A stretch of DNA of 64,000 nt from Myxococcales bacterium (GTDB lineage: Bacteria; Myxococcota_A; Polyangia; Fen-1088): contig JAGTJU010000001.1 of the NCBI GenBank assembly GCA_022184915.1, positions 1,428,057 to 1,492,056 of the forward strand. The letters run 5' to 3'. Both the position numbers and the translations under genes were made by a program. The notes beneath the pieces were generated by a model that did no database searches, was not told the DNA's origin, and was given only the letters and a program-made list of their open reading frames with translations. Of this stretch, positions 1-8,912 are shown in pieces. How positions within the stretch are numbered: position 1 is the stretch's first letter; each line of letters opens with the position of its first letter.

Positions 1-1803
1 ATGAGCCAGGACCGACGTGGGGCTTTCCTGGGGGTAGCCCACGGGAATGGGAGGCTTTGCTTTTCGGTTTCCCCGGACCTGGCTCCACCACGTCTTGAAC
101 TGCGCGTCGAGCTGATCGCGCACGGCCGTTTGTGAATTGACCAGGTTCATGGTTTCGCCTCGATCCGTGCTGAGGTCGAAGAGAGCCAGCCCGTTGCCTT
201 CATTGGCGTGGACCAACTTTTTGTCGCCCTTGATCGCATAGCCGCCCGGGAACGGAGCCTCGCGTCCGGTCGACTGTTCGCCGGGGTACTGCATGAACAG
301 AGTGCGTTCGGGCAACGTGCCCGTGCCCATCAAGAGGGGCTTGAGCGACGTCCCGTCGATCTGAACGTTGGCGGGCGGGTTCAAACCCACAAGATCCAGG
401 ATCGTGGGCATGATGTCGATGTGGGCCGTGTTGTCCTTGACGACCTTGCCTGCGGGAAATTTTCCCGGCAAGCGAGCGAGCAGAGGCACGCGCACGCCCC
501 CCTCGAAGACCGAGTACTTCCAGTCTCTCTGACCGCAATTGAAGCGGTCTTTCGTGTCGCCCTTCACGGAGATGGGGCCGTTGTCGCTGGTGAACAACAC
601 CACTGTGTTTTGGCCAAGGCCCAAATCATCGATCCGCTTGAAGACACGCCCCAAGTTCTCGTCCATCGATTCGACCATGCCGTAAACCGCCGCCGCGCCG
701 GGCTCCACATCCTTGTGCGCTTCCAAGAACTTCGCGGGCACCTCGAACGGACCGTGCGGAGCGTTGTACGCCAGGTAAAGGAAGAAGGGATTGGTCTTGT
801 TGTCTTCCACGAACTTGATCGCGCGATCGGTGAGCACATCGGTGAGGTAGCCGTTGGTGTTCACCTTGGTTCCCCGATCTTCGAGCGGCGTGTTGAAGTA
901 GTTGTTCGAGCCGTCGCGGAAGCCATAGAACTCGTCGAAGCCCTGGGCGTGCGGAACCAAGGGGTAGTTTTCCCCCAGGTGCCACTTGCCGAGCAGGGCC
1001 GTGCGATAGCCGGCGGTCTTGAGGACCTCCGCCACCGTGACCTCGTCTTCAGCCATGTATTCGTTCCCGCCCACCACGCCGAACACACCCGTGCGTTGGT
1101 GGTAACGGCCCGTGAGCAGGCTGGCCCGCGTGGGCGAACACAAGGGCGACACACGGAAGGAATCGAAGCGCACGCCACTTGCGGCCAATGCGTTCAAGGT
1201 GGGCGTCTTGACCTCCTGGTTGCCCGTGAACTCGAAGTCGCCACATCCCTGATCGTCAGACAGCACCAAAACGACGTTCAGCTTGTTGCCTGCGGGGGTA
1301 CCACCCTGGCCGCCCATGTTCATCCCCGCTCCGCCTGCCCCATTTCCGCCCATCGCCCCGGGGCCTCCGTCCGCACCTGCCTCGCCCCCGGGTGCACCGC
1401 CCGATCCGCCCGGGCCATCGTTCGATCCGCCCGAACCTCCAGAGGCCTCGCCGACCCCGCCGCTGCCGCCCTCGCCGTCGTTGCCGCCCGGCGTGCCTCC
1501 GGTGCCGCCCGACCCTCCGGGCGAGCCCCCTTTGCCGCCCGAGCCGCCGGCCTTGTCACCGCCCCCGCCCGCGCCCCCTTGGCTCATGCCGCCGCCTCCC
1601 GAGCCTCCTTCGTCGCCGTCGTCCATTCCCTCCGCCGAGCCCTGACAGCTCGAAAACAGGAAGAACGACAGCAAGAGCCCTGTGCCGGCCGCGACGCTTT
1701 GTCCGCGCGCCCTCGGGGCACCCAACGGGGCGCGCGTGCGCTGCAAGCTTGTCGCGATTTGGTTGGAGGAACTGCCCGCAGAGAAACGACGACGGTGTGC
1801 CAT
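1..1803 (-). CDS. Lipoprotein sulfatase (arylsulfatase type I), 3' end beyond window
   Basis: Hydrolyses sulfate esters, probably outside the cytoplasm. The frame is open for 601 codons from an ATG at 1803 to the window edge, so the C-terminus is missing. Residues 1-55 hold a basic N-terminus, a hydrophobic stretch and a lipobox-like LFSSC, predicting a lipid anchor. A Gly/Ser-rich linker of about 110 residues follows. The sulfatase domain begins near residue 180 with NVVLVLSDDQG (metal-binding Asp pair). The formylglycine site is C-S-P-T-R at Cys222, followed by ASLLTG. GKWHLG and FTSDNGP, both typical of the family, come later. The cysteine form of the site needs a formylglycine-generating enzyme, which is not in this window. 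The substrate cannot be told from sequence. Confidence 0.93.
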   Translation of the reverse strand, partial: MAHRRRFSAGSSSNQIATSLQRTRAPLGAPRARGQSVAAGTGLLLSFFLFSSCQGSAEGMDDGDEGGSGGGGMSQGGAGGGGDKAGGSGGKGGSPGGSGGTGGTPGGNDGEGGSGGVGEASGGSGGSNDGPGGSGGAPGGEAGADGGPGAMGGNGAGGAGMNMGGQGGTPAGNKLNVVLVLSDDQGCGDFEFTGNQEVKTPTLNALAASGVRFDSFRVSPLCSPTRASLLTGRYHQRTGVFGVVGGNEYMAEDEVTVAEVLKTAGYRTALLGKWHLGENYPLVPHAQGFDEFYGFRDGSNNYFNTPLEDRGTKVNTNGYLTDVLTDRAIKFVEDNKTNPFFLYLAYNAPHGPFEVPAKFLEAHKDVEPGAAAVYGMVESMDENLGRVFKRIDDLGLGQNTVVLFTSDNGPISVKGDTKDRFNCGQRDWKYSVFEGGVRVPLLARLPGKFPAGKVVKDNTAHIDIMPTILDLVGLNPPANVQIDGTSLKPLLMGTGTLPERTLFMQYPGEQSTGREAPFPGGYAIKGDKKLVHANEGNGLALFDLSTDRGETMNLVNSQTAVRDQLDAQFKTWWSQVRGNRKAKPPIPVGYPQESPTSVLAH

Positions 1804-1995
1804 GAAGGCATAGTGGCACCCAGCTCTCCGCACCTGACAGCAGGGTCGTGGCCGTTCCAACGGATCCTGACGTTCGTTGGTATTTCGCTTCCGGCCTCTC
1901 CTCGCGGGGTTGCCTTGAGGTCAGGGGCCCTAGCGAGGGGCGCGTAACCCGTTGCCAGCGAGGAGAGACTTGCGAACCGAGGCAAGCTGTTCGCC

Positions 1996-2748
1996 TTACA
2001 CTTGCCCAAGTCCTCCGTCCACGTCGAGCTCGATGCCCGTGACGTAAGTGGCATCTTCTGAGGCAAGAAACAGCGCCGCACGCGCCACCTCGTCGACATG
2101 GCCAAAGCGCGCGAGCGGTACCTGCGCCACCACGCTGCTTGCGAACGCCTCAGTGGCTTGCTGTGACAGGCCAAGCTTGCCGTAGATGGGGGTTTCGATG
2201 GGGCCGGGGCTGAGCGCGTTGACGCGGATGCGGCGAGGCGCAAGCTCACTGGCCGCCACGCGCACAATCTCGCGCAAGGCCGCCTTCGTAGCTGCGTACG
2301 CCGACGTGCCGGGCATACCCTTGTGGTTCACCACCGACGTGGTGATCACCACGGAGGCTCCCTCTGCGAGCAGCGGCAGGCTCTCGCTGAGCGCGAGCCA
2401 CGTGCCGCGCACGTTGACGTTCCACAGCCGATCGAGCTGCGCGAGCGGCGCCACACCGAGCGGCGCAAACTCGGCGATGCCAGCGTTGAGAAAGAGCACG
2501 TCGATGTGCCCATGGCGACGCTGGACCTCTGCGAACAAAGCCCGTACGTCGGCCTCGTTGCCCGCGTCCGACGGGATGACCTCGGCTACGCCCGCGAGCT
2601 CCTGCCGCGCGGCTTCCACAGTGGCCGGGTTGCGCCCGGTGACGATCACCCGCGCACCCGCTTCCGCAAAGCGCTTCGCCGAAGCGAAGCCAATGCCCGT
2701 GGTGCCACCCGTAATCAAAACGACCTTGTTCTCGAAGTTCTTGGACAT
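1996..2748 (-). CDS. Short-chain dehydrogenase/reductase (SDR), 250 aa
   Basis: Classical SDR oxidoreductase using NAD(P)H. The Rossmann motif TGGTTGIG lies at residues 13-20, NAG is present in the middle, and the catalytic Tyr-x-x-x-Lys is in SAYAATKAA near residue 149. The C-terminal part ends with a conserved TGIELDVDGG-type tail. The frame opens further upstream, but the ATG at 2748 is chosen: it has GGAG at a suitable distance and starts exactly at the conserved beta-strand. The Rrf2-type regulator gene lies upstream on the same strand, with a palindrome between them, so the SDR is probably its target. The substrate is unknown; such SDR genes near Rrf2 or other small regulators often respond to electrophile or redox stress (inference). 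Confidence 0.93.
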   Translation of the reverse strand: MSKNFENKVVLITGGTTGIGFASAKRFAEAGARVIVTGRNPATVEAARQELAGVAEVIPSDAGNEADVRALFAEVQRRHGHIDVLFLNAGIAEFAPLGVAPLAQLDRLWNVNVRGTWLALSESLPLLAEGASVVITTSVVNHKGMPGTSAYAATKAALREIVRVAASELAPRRIRVNALSPGPIETPIYGKLGLSQQATEAFASSVVAQVPLARFGHVDEVARAALFLASEDATYVTGIELDVDGGLGQV

Positions 2749-2805
2749 GTTCCGTACTCCTGTTGGGGGCCAGCCGTGCTGGTCCGAACTCTGGTTGTTT
2801 GATGG

Positions 2806-2820
2806 TGTGTCACTGACACA
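2806..2820. promoter_or_regulatory. Candidate operator for the Rrf2-type regulator
   Basis: A perfect 15-bp inverted repeat, TGTGTCA-C-TGACACA, sits 58 bases upstream of the SDR start and just downstream of the regulator gene. It has the size and symmetry of a dimeric winged-helix site. Control of the SDR by the neighbouring Rrf2 protein is inferred from position. Confidence 0.5.
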
Positions 2821-2878
2821 GTTACAAAAAAGCCAAAAAAAAGAGCTGTCTTGTCGAAAGCCTCCTCTTTGCAAGCGT

Positions 2879-3307
2879 TTACGGACGCCTGGGGCCGCGC
2901 CTGACCTGCCTCAGCACGTCGGCTACGGTTTGGCCAGCCAGGCGGGTCCGCACGGCGCCCTCGAGGTTGGCCTCGAGGCGGGCCAGCACGGGCCCCATGC
3001 CGCGCGCCACTTCGCAGACCTCGGCGGTGCAGGTGTGCTTGTGCATCGCCGGGCCCTCCTGTACCGCATCGTAAACATCCTCGAGCGAGATGGCCGCAGG
3101 CGCCCGCCGCAGCCGCGCCCCGCCGCCCTTGCCCAGGCTCACCTCGATGAGGTCCGCCGCCTTGAGCCGCCCAAGCAGCCCGCGCAGGAAGGCCGGGTTC
3201 GTGCCCACGCTCTGCGCGAGCTCGGCCGAGGTGAGGGTTTCCCCCTGCCGGTGCGCGAGCGCGGTCAGCACGTGCAAGGCGATGGTGAAGTGGGTGTTGT
3301 GAAACAC
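2879..3307 (-). CDS. Rrf2 family transcriptional regulator
   Basis: A 142-residue winged-helix regulator. The N-terminal half (FTIALHVLTALA, then LTSAELAQSVGTNPAFLRGLLGRL) is the typical Rrf2 helix-turn-helix, followed by the wing LGKGGGARL and the dimerisation helix from ISLEDVYDAV. Only two cysteines are present (Cys93, Cys98), so the three-Cys iron-sulfur site of IscR/NsrR is incomplete; it resembles the YwnA-like group. The start is GTG at 3307, with AGAGAAG upstream. It lies upstream of and in line with the SDR gene and probably regulates it and itself. Confidence 0.92.
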   Translation of the reverse strand: MFHNTHFTIALHVLTALAHRQGETLTSAELAQSVGTNPAFLRGLLGRLKAADLIEVSLGKGGGARLRRAPAAISLEDVYDAVQEGPAMHKHTCTAEVCEVARGMGPVLARLEANLEGAVRTRLAGQTVADVLRQVRRGPRRP

Positions 3308-3406
3308 GTCTTCTCTAAGAGTGCAGGCGCGGCGATAAGGTGTCGAGCCAACGAGCGCCGCAGCTTACATCGGGGGCAGCGTCACGGGGAGAAGAACACG
3401 GTACGG

Positions 3407-3595
3407 GTGGGCGTCGTGCGTGTGGCCCGCGCCCGCAGCGGCAACGAAACGAAGCGTTACCTGCCCCGCAAGGCCTGGGCCGAGCTCAGCGAAGCGCAGA
3501 AGCGCCGCACCGACGCGCGCAAGCGGGCGCAAGCGCAACAGGGCAAGCAGCAGACTCTCCGGAGCTGTTTCGGAGGGGCGCGGCCCCGAACGTGA
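3407..3595 (+). pseudogene. Remnant of a small basic protein
   Basis: This frame reads a lysine/arginine-rich stretch (KRYLPRKAWAELSEAQKRR, then TDARKRAQAQQGKQ) that resembles the conserved core of small basic proteins whose usual sequence continues with GSRKGKQ-type residues. Here it runs into unrelated sequence and stops at 3595. I cannot name the family. It is either a short gene or the 3'-damaged remainder of one. Confidence 0.3.
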
Positions 3596-4086
3596 CACGC
3601 GGCGTGGCGGTTTATGGAACGTTGTCCGTCGAAGGGAGCGCGCACGAGCGCGTGTACGGCCTGTTTCTTCGCCCGACCCCCAGCATGGTGCCGGACCGCC
3701 ACTTTGCAGGGGTCGTGGCCAAGGTGTCGGCAGCCGGGCGTGAGGACGCTGGGCTTTCCGGTGTTCCGCAACCGTCCGCTGTGTTCGCAGGGCCAAACGG
3801 GGCGTCGTACGAGTCTGCGATGTTGACTCCCGATGGGCGCTTTGCGATCCGCGTGTCTTTTGCGTCGTTGCTTCCGCACCAGGTGGAGGTCCAGCCTGTA
3901 GACGTGGACGCCATCGCCCGCCGGATTGCCGGGCGCTACGCGCAGCTTGGCGCCGCGGAGGCGGACGAGCACAAGGGGCACGTCTTTGGCAACGTGCACC
4001 AGCCTCCTTCTGGCCGGCCTTCTTCGAGCGCGCTCCGTTCAGGGAGGGGGAACGGCCCGCAGGTTCTCCCCGCGTGGTGTGCACAG
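3596..4086. other. Intergenic stretch with one weak plus-strand frame
   Basis: Nothing firm is seen. A plus-strand frame from GTG at 3592 reads a fairly protein-like stretch (GVAVYGTLSVEGSAHERVYG and onward to about 3990), but it then runs antisense through the lipoprotein gene at 4087-4728, so if it was a gene it is now degraded. No RNA gene or repeat was seen. Confidence 0.3.
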
Positions 4087-4728
4087 TCAGGGGGGCCGCT
4101 GCGCCTTCAGCACCGTGGAGAGCTTGCCCAGTGCGGCCGGGCTCAACCGAAAGACGCCGACGTCCAGCGCAACCCAGTCGACGTCTCTAGGGGGCTGAAG
4201 GTGGTCTTTGCGCCGCTCGAGAAGCACCAGAAGGCGCTCGTGCTTTGCAGGAACGCGTGCGCCCTTCTCGACGTGCCATAAAAAGTGAACTGTCGAGCCC
4301 GGCAACCGACCGCGCCAGGCGTCCGCATTCAGGCATTCGACGTCGAACAGGTGATAGATGTCATTCGGCGCCCCGTACCGATCGACGAGCGAGCCCAGCT
4401 CACACACTGCGGTGACATCGGCTTCCTTCGACAACTGGCGGATCAGCTGAACCGGAGCGTGGTCGAGGGGAAGGTTGGTGAAGGTGGGCGGCGGAGCCGA
4501 CGCTTCGGGCCCCGCGTCGGCTTGAACGGCTCGCGGATTCTGGGCTCCGGCGGGCCGGGGCGTGGGCGCTTCAATGCGCGCCTTCTCACACCCCGAAAGC
4601 AGCATTGTGAGCAGGGCAAGCCTCGAGACCAACCGGGCCCGAAAAGGTGGTGCTTGCCCTGGGGGCCAAGGCAAGGGCAAGAGGCGTGGCCACGGCTGAT
4701 GGCCTCGCGCCGCGCACCACTTCGGCAT
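4087..4728 (-). CDS. Predicted lipoprotein of unknown function
   Basis: About 213 residues from the ATG at 4728. The segment RLVSRLALLTMLLSGCEKA is a clear lipoprotein signal with lipobox LLSGC. The unusually long region before it suggests that translation may really begin later, for example at a TTG about 20 codons before the cysteine. After the cysteine comes a Pro/Ala-rich linker, then a soluble domain from about residue 100 with VCELGSLVDRYGAPNDIYH. I do not recognise the domain. It is 8 bases downstream of the helicase-HNH gene on the same strand, so it could be co-transcribed with it. Confidence 0.7.
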   Translation of the reverse strand: MPKWCAARGHQPWPRLLPLPWPPGQAPPFRARLVSRLALLTMLLSGCEKARIEAPTPRPAGAQNPRAVQADAGPEASAPPPTFTNLPLDHAPVQLIRQLSKEADVTAVCELGSLVDRYGAPNDIYHLFDVECLNADAWRGRLPGSTVHFLWHVEKGARVPAKHERLLVLLERRKDHLQPPRDVDWVALDVGVFRLSPAALGKLSTVLKAQRPP

Positions 4729-4736
4729 GGGCCGGG

Positions 4737-7721
4737 TCAGTCCAGCGTCGATAGCCGAATGGGCCCGAGAGCGGCAAGCCCCGCATGCGTTCGAAGGTCA
4801 GACAGATGACTGTCCAGGTTCATCAAGTGCGGGGTGAGCCATTCGGCCTGAACGCCGGGTCTTAGCGTGATGTTGCACCCTCCTTCTCCGATCTCGACGT
4901 TTTCGATTGCGGCACAACGGTAAAAGAAGTTGACGGTTCTCGTGACGAGCGCCGACCAGTCTGACGCGTCTGCGGGATCTTCGGCGTTGCCGAAGTCGAA
5001 GGTGCGCAAGGAAGGCGGCTGCTCGAGCGGTGAGCGGGTGATCCGGAAGTTCAGCTCGTTGATGCTCTTGTTCCGGTTGCAGACACCACAAAGTGTTTGG
5101 AGCTGGTCGAGGTCGGACGCACCGCCGAGGTAAAAGGACACGATATGGTCGACCTGCAAATCCCGGTGGGAGCCACAGGCACAACACTTGTTTCCATCGC
5201 GGCGAAAAACGGCCGCCTTGATCGCCTCGGACGGTTCTCGCATGGGCAGCGTCTCTGGTGTCGAGACCACCGTGGAGTACCGAGCGGGGTCCAGCCCATG
5301 CCTGCCCGCGTCCATGATCCGGCGTTGGGCGGCTTGGTATTGGGCGTAGAACATGCCGTAGTTCGGATAAAGCGCCCGCCAGAAGCGATCGACCCGGCTG
5401 TACTCGTTCTGCAGGGCCTCCTCCAGTTCCCGGAGCCTGAAATCTCTCTGGATGCAGTCCAGAGCGATGGCGTCGATGTCGTGCTGCGAGCGCTCCTCGA
5501 AACGGAAAAAGGTGGGTTCCTCGCCATCGTTTCGGCCCATGTGCCGCGCGATGTGGAGGAGATCCGCCATGAGTTCGTTTCCGGGGTGCTCGTCGTGCGT
5601 GGGGAAGTACTTCTCCTGTAACGCCTTCAGGCGATCCCGGGCTTCCTGGGCCGGGAGGCTTTCGGAGGCGAAGACACTCAGATCGGCCTCGCTCAGCGCT
5701 TCGATGAAGGCGTCGTAGCGGCCCTTCTCGTTCTCGAAGACCATTACGAGGTGGCGCTGCCAAACCATGTCGTCGCCAACGCCTTCTCGGTTTTGGTATT
5801 CGACGCGGTACCAACCCACGGGGAGCAGCGTGACGAAGGGGGCCGCGCTGGCTGCCGAACCTCGGTACATCTGCCTGGCCAAGCGACGCACGAGCTCGAT
5901 GGAGATCAGTTGTAGCGGTGGCCGTTTGCCGTACTCGGCAACCGCCTCGTCGGCCTGCCCGATGGGCAAGCTGTCAAACTCGGCAAAGCTGATGACCTGT
6001 TTCCAGTTGTCGATGAACGAAACGATGTAGGCGTCTGGGGTGCCTCCGAACTTGGGACCTCGGAGCGCGCGCCCGATCATCTGGGTCAAAAGGATGCTGC
6101 TGGTGGTCTGGCGGGTGAGAAAGACTGTTTTCACACTGGGCACGTCGGTGCCCTCTGTCAGCATGCGGACGTTGATCAGGACATCGAGTTCGTTCTGCTT
6201 GAACGCATGCAGCACCTTGTGGTTTTCGTCGCGGGTGCGTCTGTTGCGCTGGTCCGCTGTTTGTAGCTTCGCGTCCATATGGCTGTAGACGACGTCAGCT
6301 CGGACGCCGCGCTTGATGAGGGCCTCGCGCAAGTAGTCACACTGGTACCACCGGTCAGCAAAAATGACGGTCTTGCCGTACTTTTCACGACCTTCGAGGT
6401 ACGTCTCCGCAATGATGTCGTTTCGCTCTTCGTTCTTGGCAAGGCTCTCTATGATGTCTTCGGGTAGGTCCCCGTAGGAGGAAAGCCAACGCTGGTAGTC
6501 GCCAGGCTTCATTTCCATGGCGATGTTCGTTCGGCGGTCCTCGAGGTGTGGCTTCGACAAGATGCCAGCAGCCATCAGCCGGCCACGGGACACTGACGAA
6601 AGGATGCCCTGCGGGAACAGCTTTGCCAGCCACCCTGCACGCCGTTCGTCGCTGTAGGTGGGCGTCGCCGTCAAGCCCAGAAGGAAGAGTCCCGGAAAGT
6701 CGTCCCGCAGGCGCTCGAGCAGCTTTCGGTAGCTGTTGGCTGGGGCATGGTGGGCCTCGTCGAAGACGACGATCAGCTTTCCGTCAGCAGATTTGAGAAA
6801 GGCGCTGAGCTTTTCGTGACCGCGGTTGTACGCGCCCACCACGGTCTGCAGGGTCGCGATCAGAACGTCGTCCGAAGTGGAGATCATGCTGATAGGGCAG
6901 TGCCCCGGTGTCGCCGAAACCACGCGGACGTCCAGTCGGCTCCTGGGCTCCGCAATGTTAGCGACCTCTATGGGCGTGTCTGGACGCGGTTCGAGCGGGC
7001 CAAAGGCGTCGATGGCCTGCTCGAGCAGGTGATGTGTGTGTGCGAGCCAGAGAACCTTGTAGCCGTCGGACAGCGGCTCTTGGCAGAGGAAGCGCACGGT
7101 GCTGAAGGTCTTTCCACCCCCTGTGGGCAAAGCGAGAATGCCACCGGCGTGGGGGGCTGGGCGCGCGCGGTACCAGTCCTGTAGCCTGGCGAGGGCCTCG
7201 GCCTGATGCGCGGCGGGCTCTCGTCGAGGGCCGCCGCTTCGGGCGAGTGCAAGGTTGTACTGGCGGAAGAACTTGGCCTTGGGCGCTTCGAGAAGGTCTG
7301 GCGGTTGATCGAGGTCTGGCTCGATCTGCTCCCCCTCTGTGGGCCGGGCGCGGCTGGCTGTTCGCCCCGGACTGTCCTCGAAGCCGGGCCATTCGCCCCG
7401 AAAGACGTTCTGGACCAGCGTTTTGCCGTGGGCATCCTCTAGACGCTTCCTGGCGATCCGAGCGGCAACACCCGTGATGCTGGCGATCTCGTCTAAGGCC
7501 TCCCTTTCGAGAGCAAAGCTGGCGGTCCAATCGGCGATTTCATCGGCCCGATCGGGCCACTGGCTAAACAGGTTGCATAGCTTGGTGGCGCCGTGAGCTT
7601 CTCTCAGCTTCGCCCTGATTGTCGCCGGCCGGAGCCCGGTTACCCGCTCTATCGCCTCGACGACCTCAGCGTTGCGCGCGATCGCCACGGTCATGTACCC
7701 ATCCACGAACTTAGCTGGCAT
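4737..7721 (-). CDS. DEAD/DEAH helicase with C-terminal HNH nuclease (defence type)
   Basis: A 994-residue fusion. Residues 21-56 and 76-112 are two copies of a small helical domain (compare IRAKLREAHG with ARKRLEDAHG). An SF2 helicase core follows: Walker A LPTGGGKT near 200, DEAH box FDEAHHAP near 318, GLTATPT, and motif VI QMIGRALRG near 548. The C-terminus has an HNH nuclease with two CxxC pairs (CCAC; CGVCNRNKS) around the core VDHIVSF, roughly residues 835-885. It should move along nucleic acid using ATP and cut DNA. The ATG at 7721 is chosen because the longer frame begins with TTG; another ATG lies at 7694. The gene is divergent from the BREX operon. The target is unknown; it could be a stand-alone restriction enzyme or a BREX accessory. 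Confidence 0.9.
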   Translation of the reverse strand: MPAKFVDGYMTVAIARNAEVVEAIERVTGLRPATIRAKLREAHGATKLCNLFSQWPDRADEIADWTASFALEREALDEIASITGVAARIARKRLEDAHGKTLVQNVFRGEWPGFEDSPGRTASRARPTEGEQIEPDLDQPPDLLEAPKAKFFRQYNLALARSGGPRREPAAHQAEALARLQDWYRARPAPHAGGILALPTGGGKTFSTVRFLCQEPLSDGYKVLWLAHTHHLLEQAIDAFGPLEPRPDTPIEVANIAEPRSRLDVRVVSATPGHCPISMISTSDDVLIATLQTVVGAYNRGHEKLSAFLKSADGKLIVVFDEAHHAPANSYRKLLERLRDDFPGLFLLGLTATPTYSDERRAGWLAKLFPQGILSSVSRGRLMAAGILSKPHLEDRRTNIAMEMKPGDYQRWLSSYGDLPEDIIESLAKNEERNDIIAETYLEGREKYGKTVIFADRWYQCDYLREALIKRGVRADVVYSHMDAKLQTADQRNRRTRDENHKVLHAFKQNELDVLINVRMLTEGTDVPSVKTVFLTRQTTSSILLTQMIGRALRGPKFGGTPDAYIVSFIDNWKQVISFAEFDSLPIGQADEAVAEYGKRPPLQLISIELVRRLARQMYRGSAASAAPFVTLLPVGWYRVEYQNREGVGDDMVWQRHLVMVFENEKGRYDAFIEALSEADLSVFASESLPAQEARDRLKALQEKYFPTHDEHPGNELMADLLHIARHMGRNDGEEPTFFRFEERSQHDIDAIALDCIQRDFRLRELEEALQNEYSRVDRFWRALYPNYGMFYAQYQAAQRRIMDAGRHGLDPARYSTVVSTPETLPMREPSEAIKAAVFRRDGNKCCACGSHRDLQVDHIVSFYLGGASDLDQLQTLCGVCNRNKSINELNFRITRSPLEQPPSLRTFDFGNAEDPADASDWSALVTRTVNFFYRCAAIENVEIGEGGCNITLRPGVQAEWLTPHLMNLDSHLSDLRTHAGLAALGPIRLSTLD

Positions 7722-8163
7722 TGACCGAAGAAGGCTCCTTTCGCTGCGGCTGGTACTTTCGCCCGAATGCGCAATCAGGGTCAAGCCTTGGTCTTGAGCG
7801 GACGCACGAAAACTCCCTTCGCAACCTTTGCTTCACGGCGGCGCACGAGGTGGTCACAAAGGCCATCGCTCCTGCTCTGGTTCGTTCGCTGAGCGCACTG
7901 GCAGCCGAGTGGAACCTCCAACTGGTGTGCCCCCTCGCCACGCCGAGCTGAGAAGACGGGGCGGGTCCACTGTCGCCACCGGCCCGTGTGATTTGGGAGA
8001 GCGGCGTGTAGGTATGTTCGGTATCCCTTCCTACGTGTTTCCTTCGTTTCCACCCCCCGCCGATTCCTGCCCTCCGCGATTGATCGGACGCCTGCGTCAG
8101 GGGTAGTCTGGGCACCCCAGTTGGGGGGCTCGTTCGGGCCCTGTTTCGGAAGCTCCCTCGGTC
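7722..8163. promoter_or_regulatory. Divergent intergenic region, helicase-HNH / BREX operon
   Basis: The 442 bases between two divergent gene starts must hold both promoters. A weak sigma70-like pair for the BREX operon is TTGATC at 8080-8085 and TAGTCT at 8104-8109 with 18 bases between them. No convincing gene, palindrome or RNA was seen. Confidence 0.3.
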
Positions 8164-8907
8164 ATGGAAGTCGCACTGCAAGACAAACGTCGTTTCTATC
8201 GCGCTGGCGCCTTGGGCCTGCGTGCCCTGCAGGATCGGCAACTGGGACCCGATCGGTTTTCCGCGAACGCGGAGGCGCGCTGGAAGGCCTTCAGGGGCGA
8301 GCTGACGGACGCAGACCGGTTGGATCTCCTCCTTCGCGACGGGGCCGTGAAGCAGCCGCTGGCGTTTTCGGCGGCCCGGGTCTTCGGGCTGCCTGATTTG
8401 GCCAGCGACGAGCCCTTTGGACCGGATTGGGTCTCCCTGCAGCCGGCGGACGCAGGACCCCTTCTTCGTGAGGCGCGGGACACTCCCCCCCAGGCCGCAG
8501 GCGCGGGCGCCTTCTTGAAGTTCGCGGCGGACCTTTGGGGGCTGGCGCCTGGTCCGGTGGTCACCGGGGCCGTGGCGTCGGCGCAGGCGGCCTCGCGGAT
8601 CATCGTGGCCGGTGCCGGTGCCGCGATCGCGCTCGTGGAGCATGCCGAGGGCCGCAGCGACATGGACCTGGGCGACCAGGTGCTGCTGGTCGCGCAGAGC
8701 CCCGGTGAACGGCAGATCTTGGGGCTGGGCGTGGCGCTTCTGGGGGGGCGGCAGACGCCCCGTACGGTGACGGCCCAGGACCCGCTCACGCAGGCAAGGG
8801 CGTTGGGCTTCGATCGCGCGACTTTGCTGCTGGTCTCCCAGGACGCGGCACCGGAGGTGCGGCAGGGGGCGGCCGCGCTTGCAGCGGCTCTCGGCGTTCA
8901 GGGCTAG
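8164..8907 (+). CDS. Unrecognised 247-aa protein, first gene of the BREX operon
   Basis: I do not recognise a family. The N-terminal 110 residues are charged and likely helical. From about residue 140 the sequence (ASRIIVAGAGAAIALVEHAE, then QVLLVAQSPGERQILGLG) alternates hydrophobic strands and Gly-rich turns as in a Rossmann-like alpha/beta fold. No signal peptide is seen and no clear membrane segment. It ends 5 bases before pglW, so the two are surely co-transcribed. It is not one of the six described BREX type 2 core genes (pglW, X, Y, Z, brxD, brxHI). A role as an accessory or regulatory subunit of PglW is only a guess. Confidence 0.8.
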   Translation: MEVALQDKRRFYRAGALGLRALQDRQLGPDRFSANAEARWKAFRGELTDADRLDLLLRDGAVKQPLAFSAARVFGLPDLASDEPFGPDWVSLQPADAGPLLREARDTPPQAAGAGAFLKFAADLWGLAPGPVVTGAVASAQAASRIIVAGAGAAIALVEHAEGRSDMDLGDQVLLVAQSPGERQILGLGVALLGGRQTPRTVTAQDPLTQARALGFDRATLLLVSQDAAPEVRQGAAALAAALGVQG

Positions 8908-8912
8908 CCACC

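Noticed and set aside
1283-1645. Proline-rich plus-strand frame
   Set aside because: It is the opposite strand of the Gly-rich linker of the sulfatase.
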